Assembly (NCBI GenBank): GCA_009599575.1
Contig: VWND01000009.1
Span: forward strand, 620,001 to 684,000
Length of the DNA: 64,000 nucleotides
Direction of reading: 5' to 3'
From: Blumeriella jaapii
Lineage: Eukaryota > Ascomycota > Leotiomycetes > Helotiales > Drepanopezizaceae
The notes under the pieces are model-generated. The model was not told the origin of the DNA and searched no databases. It saw only the letters and a list, made by a program, of their open reading frames with translations. A program made the position numbers and the translations under genes. Of this stretch, positions 33,787 through 45,499 are shown in pieces (the stretch's first letter is position 1; every line of letters starts with the position of its first letter).

Positions 33787-36700
33787 GCTGTACTGTATGT
33801 ATGTACGTACGTACATAGTACTACGGAGTAGTGCCCGAATCCGTATCTCACCAGGGGCAGAGACCTGAGCATGGCTAAGTACATACATACACCTACAACT
33901 GGCTTGCTGGCGGCTTGCCTGTTGCTTGGTTGGGATATGATAGGCTTGGGATCACCTTCCAGGGAGGGACGTGGTACAGTACGTACCCTCGGTTCGCCAC
34001 TCACATATTCCAAGCTCGCTGATTGACGTACTGTAGGTTGGGTTGGGTGCTGGCGATACCTACAGTATGTACGGTACAGCACTCTACAGTACATACGGAA
34101 TTGCCTTCGCGGCGCCGGCTGCCAAGCAAGTCAGTGTCGTGCATATCGGCCAACCCTACGGAAGCAGCAGCAGCTCCGTGATGGAGATGTATTGTGCATT
34201 GTTGTGCACTTCAGGACGAACCGCTCGAGTCAGGAAGAAAACGTGGCTCTCGCTCTCCATCGTATTATTGTTGGGGCCTGCATGCGCTCTATTTCCGACA
34301 GCCAACCAGCTTCTCTTTCGGCCTTCAACCACGGATACAGGTCGTGCAGGTAATGTCTGATGCCTTTTTTTTTCACTATTTACACACCACTTACCACTTG
34401 ATGGATTCGACTAATCTTCTCCTTCACCTGCTTAGTACCGTACCTATCGTCCACATGGCACAAGTCGTCACACGGAGCATCTCCCGCACCCCAATAATAG
34501 CGGCACCCTCTAGCCCCAAACCCAAGCCCAATCACCCCAATCACCCCAAACCCCAAAACCCCCACTGATACGCAATCCCCCAAGCTCGGGATCGACCTTG
34601 TCATCAACAGACACAAATGCGTGTCGTTGAAAGCTTACTTGAGCTCCCCAGATCCCGGACCGTTCATTACACCAAATCGAATTTAACCTTGTGCAAGAGC
34701 TGTAACCCACAACCATACTGTCTGTCCCACGTCTTTCGTCGGAGAAGAAGGTCAAGTATAATAAAGGCCGGGACACGCGAACGCATCCGAGATTGAAAAA
34801 GCCCGGTCGTGAAACATGCATTTTCTACATCGACCATCCATCCATCTCAGCCTTGGGCAGGAAACCAAGTCAACGTCCGTACGGACCTTTGACCTAGTCG
34901 CGATTCCTCCTCCATCTTCCTCTCACGATCTGCGGAGAATGAAACCTCTCCTTCCCTTGACTGTCTTGATCGACACCACGACATCGCGGTCCAGCGCTGT
35001 CTTGCACTCTTCTCTCGGCCAAACAAGACACGCCCACGGTCCCACAGTCCCACACTATCCAAACGGCGACATACGGTACTACATCGAGTACCGGTCGTAC
35101 ATCCCGTCAGACACAGCTCGAGAGGGAAAAAAGAAATCTCCCCGCACGACGTACAGCTTCGATCGACCTTCTTCTGTTCTGCTTCAGGTGACGCGGCTGC
35201 TGAGGTAGGTTCATCTCCTTCTCTCATCTCCCTTCTTCTTCCACGGCCGCCACAGGCGCCAAAAGAAAGATATGTATTCCGTACAAACAGAAGAAAAAAG
35301 GCCACGCACGGGGAGGAGCAACATGGAATTGCTTGCTTGCTTGCTTGCTCAACACGGATTTACTCACTCGCCTTGCAAAGCTTACAGAGGCTTACCTCAA
35401 CCACCCATGCCCACACCCATGCCCATACCCACGCTCATGCACATGCCCATGCCTACTCTTTCCCCCCTTTTCTTACTTCCATCCCGCACATCCGCGTTCC
35501 TCTGCTCCCCTGTTCCCAGTTCCCCGCGGGAAGGAAGCACGCACCACGCTTCCCTGAACAAACAAGCAAGCATGGGTGGGGGAGTAGGGAGGAGGGCCCG
35601 AGACTAGGATCTACGGAGAAAAGAGAGAAAGGGAAGAGGTCAAAAACAAAAAGTCAAAAGCACATCAGGTATCAAAGTAAAAGCACGTTGTCCACTGCTT
35701 TAAGTACCTCACAGCAGGCGCGAAAGTGCAAAACTTTCCTTTTCTTTTCTCTTTTTCTTTTTTTTGCTTTCTCACCTCTCTTCCTTACCTCCACGCAGAG
35801 TACCTCGTGGAGTCTGAGTCTGAGTCTGAGTCTGCATTTCTTGTTTTCCTTCCTTTGTTGACACAATTCCATGGGAGGAGAGATGCTTGACTTGACGCTT
35901 GCAGCGCTTGCAGCGAATCACCGATCGAGCGGGTGCGATGCCCTTTCCTCTCTTATATTCTTTGTGTTTAGGTCCTGTGGTGGCTTTGTGTGACGGGAGA
36001 GGGAAACCGGCTTGGCTTGGCTTGGCTTGCTTGGTGCCTTTCTTTCTTTCTCTGATGTGCTGCTGAGGGTTGGATAGGTGCATGCTCTCTTTGCCCCGAC
36101 TATACTCGTTCATCGCACACTCTCTCCCTTCTCCTTTTCTGAGTCAGCGAGGTTGAAAGGACAAATGGACACGCTAGGATATCTCAGTTGCCGGATTCTA
36201 TGTACTCACTTACCTAAGAGATGTACCACATACAGGTATTTCCTTTGTGTTTCTCTGTAGACAAGTTACAAGGTCTCTCTACCTACAGTATGTACCTATG
36301 TCCCTGTAAGCACAGGTCGGTTGCTTGCTTGTCCACTGACTACCCATCTGACCATCTAGCCAAGCAACCAGCCAGTTATATTGCGCACATGGATGATTCC
36401 TGTGGAGTCTCACATCTCGTGTCGCGAGATCCGTATGCCAGAACGATGGGATATTGTAAGTGCTGTACTGTACAATTGTTTTCTTTTGTCACGTGGCACG
36501 GGTTGGGTAGGAAGCAACTTGAATTATCTCCCTTTCCTAATCTACTCCCTCACTTACTCACCTATTTACTCCCTACCCACCTATTTACTCCCTACCTCTC
36601 TATTTGCTCATTCACATTCTCACTGCACTGGATCTAGCTCCTTAGTAAAGAAAGCAAGCCCACACGCCCCCGGAACCACCCAGACCCAATCCATCTAGCC

Positions 36701-38330
36701 CCAAGAGAGACGTGAGCACCGATGCACACAAGACGTAGAGTGAAGGGGGCACGACATGCACGTTTCCACATAAGATGGAAATCCGCAATGATGACGACGG
36801 TGTCAGCGACGTGGGGATGAGTTGGAATGAAATGTGATGGGATGGGAACAATATCCCAGGGAATCGGTCCGTTCTCATCTCATCTCATCACACCACTCCT
36901 CCCTCTCCCAGAACCGCGCCGATCGACAACTCCCGCCCAAACTGGGCGTCCATCACAACAAGCTTTACCGCAACACCAAACGTTACGCGGCTTGGGGAGA
37001 CGAGGGTGGTAGTCAATGGCTATGTTACCGTGGATGATCTCCGCCACCACGAGGAATTGTTGTCCGCTCGGAGGCTTTTGCCCGTTTCCGAGGTGTGTTC
37101 TAAGAAATCTACCTTGGACTTCAGGAGGGTGATCTCTTCTGGGAGATTCCTTTGTCTTTGAAAAAAAAACAAAAAAACATTAATACATCTATATAAATGT
37201 TGAGTTGCTAATATCTCTCGTAAATCAGCTGTTCCTATCAAGCGTCACAGGAGAAAGCCAGTCCACTGCTCCTGCAATACACACCTACAATACGTACGGC
37301 TTGCCAAACACCCTCTGGCACATAGCCATCGACACGCAGCAACGCATCAAATTTCAATTTGCAGCTGCGATGCGTATGAACGTACTGTACCGGCCACGCC
37401 ACGCCAGTACCGTGTCACCAGCCAAAAGTACCGGGCGTGTGCAACGGGGTCTCGGTCTTGTCTCACCCCGCCCATACCACACCTCATACCCTTTCGGCCT
37501 GCTCTCTTCCTCTGCGCATGCGTGAGTGCGTGCGTGCGTGCATGTGTAAATACTACAAGTACCTACGACGTCGTGTGCAAGTGAGTGTGTAGCGGTATTA
37601 GTGAGTGACACGAGCGAAAACGGTTGAACGAGCGAGCGAGCGATCATGCGGGGGCCCGCGCCAGCGGGATGGGCTTTGGAAGATAGGTAGGTCCGGTAGG
37701 AATGGTCTGTAGGTGCTGTAGGTAGGTACCCAGGGAAGGCGGGCGGGTGGGTAACAGAGGAGAGGGCGTGGAATCGGGTGGGCAGGTAGGTGTTGATGTG
37801 GTGTGATTGTTGTTGCCTTTTGGTCTTCGGCGAGGTGCGGAGATGTGGTGCTGTACAGTACTGTAGGATGTTGGAAAGGGGGGGGAGGCGGCCAGGCAGA
37901 CAGGCAGGCAGGCAGGCACTCGTCGTGTCTTGGGAGGAAGTGGATTTCCCTTTCTGGGCTAGTGCCGGTGCAAGTAAACAATACATGTACTCGTGAACCC
38001 AACCACCGCTAGCAGTAAATATTCACGTTTACGCACCGTTGGGAAATAAGATCCCAATTTTTGCTTTCGGGTTTATCTTTTACAAAGTATCTTAATTACG
38101 GACTCCCTGGCTGAGAAGTGATTCATCTAGAGCCAAGTGTCAACGATCTGATTGATCCCTTCTTAATCTTTGTCCATTGACTATCTCCATTCCTATCCAT
38201 ATCTCGATACCTATCTTATTTCGCTCTATAGGATACAGAATCTGATAACGGGATAAGTACTGTCATATCATACCATAATCACTTGTTACCAACCCTTCCT
38301 TTCTTCTATTCCCCTTCCCAACCTCCAGAC

Positions 38331-38354
38331 CACACACACACACACACACACACA
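38331..38354 (+). repeat. (CA)12 microsatellite
   Basis: Twelve CA units, directly followed by a C-rich low-complexity stretch to about 38,640. Confidence 0.95.
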
Positions 38355-39048
38355 GATACACAAACACCACCATCCACCCACCTCCTATCAAAACCCATCC
38401 AGACCATGCCTCCCCCCTCCCCCCCTCTCTCTCCCTCCGCCCATGCATTCACCACATCCAACATCCCTCACTATGCCCGCTCCCCCTCCCCCTCCCTCTC
38501 CCGTCCCCGTAACACGACCTCTCAAGCAGCAAGTCCCACCCCGTCCGCACACATGCAACGTCGACGGCCAGATACCCGTCCTCCTCCTCCTCCTCCTTCC
38601 CCTCCTTCCCACCCACACCCACACCCATACCCAGACAAGCAGGCAAGCAAGCACGCAAGCACGCACAAGGAGAATGGTCCGCGGGCGCCCACAGGCGAGA
38701 CATTCGAATCCGGGTACCGGGTACCACCCTCTGCTGCGAGACACGAGATGCCTGCACCGTGCTGCACGTACTGCACGTACTGCACCTTGTGTGTGTGTGT
38801 GTGTGTGGTGTGGTCCTGGATCCTGGGGTTCTGGTTCTGCGTTCGGTGTTTCGCTTCCGGACGCCCCCGCGGGTTGGGAGGGGGGGTGTGCGTAGTATGT
38901 ATGTCTGTGAGGGTTTTGCGATGCCGAGGAGAAGGAGGAGGAGGAGGAGGATGAGAGTGGGTGCGTTGGGGTGGATTGAGAGAGAGGTGCGTTCATATAT
39001 TGCGTTGTTTGATTGTGGTCGGACGGTGTGGATGCTTTTGTATGGTTT

Positions 39049-39215
39049 GTCTGTATGTCTGTATGTCTGTATGTCTGTATGTCTGTATGTCTGTATGTCT
39101 GTATGTCTGTATGTCTGTATGTCTGTATGTATGTATGTCTGTATGTCTGTATGTCTGTATGTCTGTATGTCTGTATGTCTGTATGTCTGTATGTATGTAT
39201 GTATGTATGTATATA
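39049..39215 (+). repeat. GTCTGTAT octanucleotide tandem array
   Basis: About 20 units of GTCTGTAT, some lacking the CTGT part and reduced to GTAT. The array ends in ATGTATGTATATATG. In two frames it reads as a Val-Cys-Met-Ser repeat, which is an artefact. Confidence 0.95.
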
Positions 39216-39312
39216 TGTACTCAGAGACTTTACTTTCTCGCCGTTTCGTTCCAGGCTGAGTGGGATCGAGCGCGCGTTTGGTGGCTCGCGTGATGTGTTT
39301 TGGTGCGGTTGT

Positions 39313-39455
39313 GGTCTTGATCTATGGTCTTGATCTATGGTCTTGATCTATGGTCTTGATCTATGGTCTTGATCTATGGTCTTGATCTATGGTCTTGATC
39401 TATGGTCTTGATCTATGGTCTTGATCTATGGTCTTGATCTATGGTCTTGATCTAT
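39313..39455 (+). repeat. 13-bp minisatellite, 11 perfect copies
   Basis: Unit GGTCTTGATCTAT repeated 11 times without change (143 bp), about 100 bp after the octanucleotide array. Perfect identity suggests recent expansion. Confidence 0.95.
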
Positions 39456-40626
39456 GGTACTATACTGTACAGTGTGTAAGCGAAGGGAGGGAAGGAGGGA
39501 GGACCAACTGGGTGTGGGCAGGTGGGGGCTCTGGGGGGCTCTAAGAGAACTTCATACGGTGTTGTGCTGTAGCGCGTTGCTTGCCAGGTACATGTGCTGT
39601 ATATAGTAGTCCCTACTTCACTGTGTGTAGGTATGTACGTACATATGTAGGTATACACAGAACATAGGTAAAAATGTGTGCCAAAGGTGTTTGTGCATGT
39701 CTCACATGTATAGCGAAGCCCTCCTGTCCCCCGTCTTCCATTCGGATTAAATGTATTCAGATAGCCCATGAAGATTCCAATATCAAACCCAACAGGATTG
39801 AAGTCCAGGCCTCTAAATTGGGTACCTTGTTCAACAGGCTTTTCGTTTTGCGTGATATACGCAAGTCAACGATTATAAGACGTACTTGGGTATTGGTGAG
39901 CTTGGGAAACTAACAGTTAAGCTCTTTCTTTCACTTTGTTGATCTGACTGACGATATTTTGGTGATCTTTCTTGCGGAAGTTGCGTTTCCGAATGCAATT
40001 CAGGCAGGAGACTTTTCAATGCTTTTTAAACATGCTCGATGAGCTTTATCTCAGAACGATGATCGAGAGTCTATCTACCATGATTATCGAGACTTTGCTT
40101 TGGGTAACTTTTTTTCTCTCTGAAAAATATGGATTTCGACGTTGTTTGATATCAAAAAAGAAAAAGATTTTTTTTTGACGTGTGATGTAATTTAAAACCT
40201 GCTTCTAAATATCTAGGCTATCTAACGATCTATCTATCTATACACATAAATATATATTCTTTTTTCTCCAAAGCAGAATCTCTTCACACAAATCAAACAC
40301 CGGATCTTTCGCGCATTACACCCAGATGTTCAAAACACAACTGTGATTTCGACATATCATGACTAACCACCCTCATCATGCATGCCTCAACCAAATGCTT
40401 CGTTTGAAAAGCGCATACCCCCAGCTAACACCCTGCCTGCAAAGGAATGCTATTCCACACAAGCCATTCTTGAAACTTGTTCCGAATGCCACAAGTTCGA
40501 GAGTGCTCCTACAGTATTACATACCGATCAGCCAGTTTGTTAATCAATATAGTCTCTGCAACGTACGCGTATTGCGCAAGACGAAGAACTGGTATACGAA
40601 GAATTGCTTCGGTTTGGTATATTTGA

Positions 40627-40638
40627 GGGGGGGGGGGG
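40627..40638 (+). repeat. poly-G tract, 12 bases
   Basis: Run of 12 G in the AT-leaning spacer between the microsatellite zone and the arabinofuranosidase gene. Confidence 0.85.
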
Positions 40639-41261
40639 CAATTTGAGATACTTTGTTTACCTGTGCAGACCTGCCCATAGCGGAATTCTCGCTAAGCAAA
40701 AGATCACGAGAGTCACCTGCAACGACGCCCGAGCACCGTCTTGAGCATCAGAGCTGAGTGGCATCGGACGAATGAGGGGTTTCGGAAAATTATTTGGATA
40801 AGGAGTAGTATATCCCTCTAGTCATATATACACTGTATATACATATGTACATGTACTTGTATTTACATATTTTTGGCTTACGTGCTATCGATCCTACACC
40901 TATCTCAACCTCGGACTGGGCTATCGTTGCTGCGCAAAGCACCAATCCGATCTCCCGATCCTCCATGAGGAAATGCTTGATACCAAGTCCGATGCAAGCC
41001 CAAGACGGGAGAGATATCACGCCGAGGATGGACAGTACAGTCGGGACCATTTCATGGTAAGAGAAAGCTACAAGTCTCTCTCCCTCTCCCCGTGGGAAGG
41101 AGATGCTGGAGATGCTGTGAGGAAAGAGGGAGATGGTCGATAGGAATGCATTTCCAGATACAACAGACCGTGTGATGCGACGCGCTACGGGAACGGCACA
41201 TGAAAGGAGGAAGAAAGTAAATATGTACAAAGAGGCGAAAGCGGGAGGAAAAAGAGGCCTT

Positions 41262-42987
41262 TCAAGCAAAGGCATCGTGCACTTCAAAGCTCACGTCGTC
41301 GATAAAGGACAGGGCAGCATCAAACTCGTGCACCCCCCCATTGCTGGCCACGAAGCCCCGGTCGGTGAAATGGCGAATGTAACGCGTCGGGTAGTTCCAC
41401 GAGCGGATCGAGCTGCCCGTGCCGCTGAGGCCGGCCTGCGGGCAGAAGGTGGCGTCTTCGCGGAAGGCCTTGCTGTTGTCGTTGGCCGCGACCAGGAGCA
41501 CGAACTGGCTGTGTCGCAGGAAGCTGCCGGCCGCGTCGACGGACTCGAAGGAGACGCAGTCGCGCTGGGCCAGGCCGGCGCGGACGGTCCACGAGGCCGC
41601 CTTCTTGAGCGCGCCGTCGCTGGACGACGTAACGACCTGCGTGTTGACGGCGGTGCCCGCGTGCGCCAGGTAGCGCGTGTCGTAGCCCGGCGTGGTGACC
41701 TTCAGCGAGACGGACGAGCCGGCCGTGAAGGCTCGGCCGCTCGTCAGGGACGCCGTGGCATAGCCAGCGGCCACGATGTCGGCCTGCACCTTGTTCTCCG
41801 TCTCGTCGCTGGGGTAGCCCGAGGTCACCACGCCCTCGTAGAAGGTGCCCTGCGCGCCGTTGCTGTTGTCGCCGCCGATGCCGAGGACGATGGCGCCCTC
41901 CTTGCTCATGGGGTTGTAGCCACCGACCGTCGGCCGCGCGCCCGAGTAGAAGGTGTCGAGGGAGCCTTCGGCGGCGTTGCCTCCGCGGATCGCCCACCTG
42001 CGCAGACGGTGAGCACGAGAAGAGGAAGAGGGGGAGCAGGAGCAGGAGAACACTCACTCGTTCGGACGGCCCTTGACGATGGCGGTGACGAAGCGATGGG
42101 AGATGGGAGGGTTGGCATTCTCCTTGCCAGTGCCCTGGCCGGCGAACAGGCCGTTCTCGAGATCAGCCATGATCCACGGTCCGCTGCCGGCGCCCGATCC
42201 CCAGGTGGTGCTGTCGCCGAAGTAGATGGCCTCCATGTGGCCGTTGCCCGTGTCGTGGCTGTTCAGCTCGGCGTTTCCATAGTCGAAGCAGCACACGCCG
42301 TTGTAATGCGTGCCGTCGAAGATGGCATACCTACAGGACCACCGCCGTCAGCGCCTCGTCTGCCCGCGACCCGGAGGAGGCCATTCGCGCCGGCGGAGGG
42401 AGACTTACATGCCCTGGGGCTCGTCGCCCGTCGGGAGGACCGGATTGTTGTTGCTATAGCCCGTCCCCGGCGAGATGAACACGCCGTACGCCGGCGCGTT
42501 CTTCACCTGCACCGGCGCGCCCGTGGCGCTGGCAAAGTTGTCGAAGCCGTTCTTCTCCGGACCGCGGAAGCCTCCCGGGGGCGCCTGGTGCAGGTCGGCG
42601 CCGTGGCCGGACTGGTCGTAGATGACGGTGATCAGGCACGTCGTCTTCTCGCAGAACTGGTCCTGCTTGGACGCGTTGGCGACGCCGCCCGGCGACGCGG
42701 GCCGGATGCTCGTCGTGCTCCCGTCCGAGGCGCGAGTGACCTCGTACAAGGGGCCGGCGAAGCTGTCGAAGAGGGCGCGCGTCGTGCTGTGCGCGGCGAT
42801 GCACGGCGTCTTGCCGGCGGCGTAGATGTCGCACTGGACGCCGACGGTCAGCCATGGTCTGCTCGCTCGCTTGCGAATGTCAACATCAACAACGTACGGG
42901 AGCCGCAGCCGCGAAGGGGAGACTGGCAGCAGACAGGGCCGCGGCGAGCACGCCGCGGCGTCCGAGAGCTGGTCGGCGTGAAGACAT
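41262..42987 (-). CDS. abfB: secreted alpha-L-arabinofuranosidase, GH54 with CBM42
   Basis: Extracellular enzyme that removes arabinofuranose side chains from plant arabinoxylan and arabinan. Exons 42898-42987, 42409-42833, 42058-42330 and 41262-41997 join in phases 0, 2 and 2 to 507 residues; the Aspergillus enzyme has 499. The signal peptide lies in exon 1: a basic start, then LAAALSAASLPFAAAAP. The mature protein opens CDIYAAGKTPCIAAHSTTRA, the family signature. The expected nucleophile is Glu230 in ADLENGLF and the acid/base is Asp306 in GIGGDNSNG. Their 76-residue spacing matches the known E221/D297 pair. The C-terminal 160 residues form the CBM42 beta-trefoil that binds arabinose side chains (SWNYPTRYIRHF, FVASNGGVHEFDAALSFI). 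The 695-codon open frame on the other strand is a shadow of its GC-rich codons. Confidence 0.96.
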
Positions 42988-43520
42988 GCTGGCAACGTGC
43001 GGAGGGAGGGCTGGCGCGAGCAGAGCTGGAGTCAACAATGGCTATGGGGGGACAGGAGAGAGACGTCTGGACGGGCCTCTGCCTCGCGGTCCCCCAGCGA
43101 TGCTCTTATACCGTACCATTCACGCGGCGAGAGGGCCAAACCAGCATACCAACCCCTAAAGAAAACCTTGAGGTCGGCCGACCTCCCAGCCCTTGCAAGT
43201 CCCAGGGCGGCGGAAAGTAATGGGGGGAATCCACTCAGGGAGGTGGAAAGTCTGTTTTCCCATCTCACGCCTGGCCAGACTCCTCAGCGGCGGACCGTGA
43301 TTGGTGGGTACGCAGTGCCAATTTCGCCGATACGAGAGAGAGCTTGTACCTATCTATCTACTCTACATCCTACAGTACTGTACAGTTGGGTTGGATTGGG
43401 GTACGCAGTGTTGGGGGATGCTCCGCTTCCCACGGCGCCGTCTTTGCCGCGACAGCTGCTCAATTGGTGCGCATGTACAGTACGTGGACACATGAATATG
43501 CGCGTGTGAATCGGACGGTT
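42988..43520. promoter_or_regulatory. arabinofuranosidase upstream region
   Basis: About 530 bp between the abfB start and the AT-rich block. It has TACAGTACTGTACAGT at 43,371-43,386 and GTACAGTAC at 43,475-43,483. No gene supported. Confidence 0.5.
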
Positions 43521-43560
43521 ACTTATTACAACCGCCATATTTCTCGACGTTTTTAACAAA

Positions 43561-43859
43561 TTCTTTTTTACGAACTTTTACGACGATAGCATTTATATTT
43601 AAGATAATACTCTAATTTATAAAGCACTTTTTATTTAGCTATAGTTTCGTAAAATGAGTCTGAAAATAGTGCTTTTTGTACCGGATTTTAACCCGATCGA
43701 AAATCTTTAAAAAATGGTCAAAACAAAATTTTTCAAATTTAAATCAAAGCTAATAGTAATAAAAAACAATAATGTTATACAACGATTTTTAATAAAAGCT
43801 ACGTAAAAAGCGTTAAAGCTCCTGGAAAATCAGTTGTCAAATAAGCTAGCGGAAGGCAT
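43561..43859 (+). mobile_element. Tc1/mariner transposase relic, split by retroelement A
   Basis: From 43,603 one frame reads DNTLIYKALFI then, after two stops, KIVLFVPDFNPIENL. These are the second catalytic Asp and the PDxNPIENLW box with the catalytic Glu (43,699) of a Tc1/mariner DDE transposase. Thirty-one residues lie between D and E, slightly fewer than the usual 34. It continues LLENQLSNKLAEG and stops abruptly at 43,859, where an LTR begins in the middle of the next (Met) codon. Stops are of the TAA/TAG type expected from RIP. It is a second copy of the family seen at 1,550. Confidence 0.78.
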
Positions 43860-44152
43860 TGTGACGATTCACTCTGTTGCCACCTCTCGTGTCACCCCAG
43901 CAACTACGTATAGCTGCAAGCTCCCCAGCAACTACGTATAGTTGCAAGCTCCCTGGTCTCCTGATGGGTCTTCCATCAACTATGGAGACTATCATATATA
44001 TAAGGCTCTTTCCCCTTAGCAACCTTTGCCTTCTGCAGTTGTTAATTTTAAATGAATATTTTTGTTACAAAACCAAAGGCTCGTTTCATACTATATAAAC
44101 ACGGCGACCAGTTAACTGATCTCCCAGCTCTCCGATTAATTAGATCGTCACA
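43860..44152 (+). repeat. LTR of element A (left, 5')
   Basis: Begins TGTGACGATT and ends ATCGTCACA, so the ends are short inverted repeats of TG..CA type. It is 293 bp long. The other two LTRs of this family are 265-266 bp; the difference is a 28-bp tandem duplication (CCCCAGCAACTACGTATAGC...) near 43,902-43,957. Confidence 0.9.
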
Positions 44153-45215
44153 TTATTAATAATTCTTTTTCTACGCTGGCGACGGCGTAAACTATCTTTT
44201 TTCTCGAATTCCTCACGGGTCACACCAAAATAATCGACCGGTCGTAAAAAGGCTTATTTCCGCATTTCGCGAAAAATAACTTCTGTTCAACGATCCCCCC
44301 CTTAGCAAAGCTTTTCAGCTCCTGCTACTATACCTCAACCTCCCTTTCAATCAGCGAAAAAGCAGCCTCCCCCAGAAGCTTTTTTTTTTAAAAAACAGTC
44401 CTCCCCCCGAGGAAAAAAGAACAAAGAAAAAGACAGAGCGCCAACCATTTCGCCTGCCACCTCCTCATATCCTAGCGCTGAAAGCGTTCAGTTAAAACTT
44501 CTGCAAAATCAATTAAAAAAAGCGCAAAAGCGTAAACGACAACTTCTGGAAGCTATACGATTGCGACAGACCTTTTAATCAGAGCGTTTAATAAAATCTA
44601 TCGAACGTGCTTCTGCTAATCGCGAATCTGCTGCTCCTCCTTTTTTTCGCAACGTTTTATTTCAACTAACAGACGCTGCAAACCAACCTCCACGCTTTTC
44701 GCGAACTTTCTTTAAATCTTTTTATAACGGCCAAGACTTTAGCGCGCTTTTTAAACGCTATAATTCCTATTTATTTGCTGACTTTCGATTAGCTCGTATA
44801 AAACGCGTTTCGAATCTTAAATTTAAACTAAATAATAGTAAAAATTACAAAACACGCTATTAGAAAACTAAAATTCTCGACAACCTCGAATTCTACCACG
44901 ACTATTTCGCTAGCGATCGATTTCGCAAAAATTACATATTCGATCAGACCGAAAGCGTAGCAAAAAAGTTCCTGACCCCGCGTATTTTGGACCGTTCCGA
45001 TCTTACATTTTTCGAAGAATTAATGAAAAAGATCGCCGATTTCCTGGCCGACCTTTCAAACGTTCAGAGGACGGAAAACGAATTTAAAATGCTTGCAATA
45101 AATACGCACAACGACTTTTAGCGATTTTATCTGCGATTCTTCATTTTCGCAGCGAACGCCCAAATACGAATTAACAAACAGCTTCGAAACGCTTTTCGCG
45201 ACAAAATACCAAAGC
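44153..45215 (+). pseudogene. element A segment 1: leader and gag, RIP-mutated
   Basis: After the LTR comes a leader with TGGCGACGGCGTAAAC at 44,177-44,192. This is preserved in B as well and is a weak candidate for a primer-binding site. A gag-like frame follows, containing LKKAQKRKRQ, then KKFLTPRILDRSDLTFFEE and ANAQIRINKQLRNAFRDKIP. Several TAA/TAG stops break it. It ends at AAAGC (45,211-45,215), the target duplication of insertion B. Order and similarity to the antisense strand of 50,270-51,340 show it is the 5' part of a gypsy-like element. Confidence 0.8.
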
Positions 45216-45480
45216 TGTGACGATCTAATCAGTCGGAGGGCTGGGAGATCAGTCAACTGGTCGCCGTGTTCATATGGTATGAAACGAGCCTTTGGTTTTG
45301 TAACAAAAATATTCATTTAAAATCAACAACTGCAGAAGGCAGAGGTTGCTAAAAAAAGAAAGCCTTATATATATAATAGTTTTCACAGTTGATGGAAAAT
45401 CCACCAAAAGACCAGGGAGCTTGCAACTATACGTAGTTGCTGGGGTGATATACGAGGTGGCAAAAGAATGAATCGTTACA
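45216..45480 (-). repeat. LTR of element B (3' side)
   Basis: 265 bp, reverse orientation, from TGTGACGATC to AATCGTTACA. It aligns end to end with the LTR at 51,354 and with the reverse complement of 43,860-44,152. Confidence 0.9.
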
Positions 45481-45499
45481 TTATTCTTCCGTCCGAAAA

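Larger units (their letters stand above)
32556..41261. promoter_or_regulatory. 8.7-kb gene-free region upstream of the bHLH gene
   Basis: No protein-coding gene can be supported between the bHLH start and the arabinofuranosidase stop. The first kilobase is GC-rich and probably 5' UTR. The rest is pyrimidine- or purine-rich, full of short tandem repeats: TTGC units near 35,336, GAGTCT units near 35,816, GCGA near 37,630, GGCA near 37,905. It also holds many TGTACAG words (for example 33,726-33,790, 34,061-34,095, 36,464, 37,382, 37,852, 39,464). Open frames here come from simple repeats. A long upstream region is common for developmental regulators, but no element is proven. Confidence 0.5.

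Noticed and set aside
38759..39333. Val-Cys-Met-Ser repeat proteins in two frames
   Set aside because: They result only from translating the GTCTGTAT array. No start context, domain or neighbouring exon supports a gene.
39313..39455. Regular repeats resembling a CRISPR array
   Set aside because: Head-to-tail 13-bp units without spacers in a eukaryotic genome; it is a minisatellite.
39940..40150. Possible transposase fossil in the frame RFRMQFRQETFQCFLNML
   Set aside because: It faintly recalls the start of Harbinger-type nucleases, but the stretch is short and has no catalytic residues. A profile search would be needed.
41133..43220. 695-codon open frame on the plus strand, one of the longest in the window
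   Set aside because: It is antisense to the whole GH54 gene. The minus-strand exons encode clear catalytic and carbohydrate-binding motifs, and GC-rich third positions leave the opposite frame open.
44177..44192. TGGCGACGGCGTAAAC as tRNA primer-binding site of A
   Set aside because: It begins with TGG and is conserved in B, but it lies 24 nt from the LTR end and I cannot match it to a tRNA 3' end, so it is not listed as its own feature.
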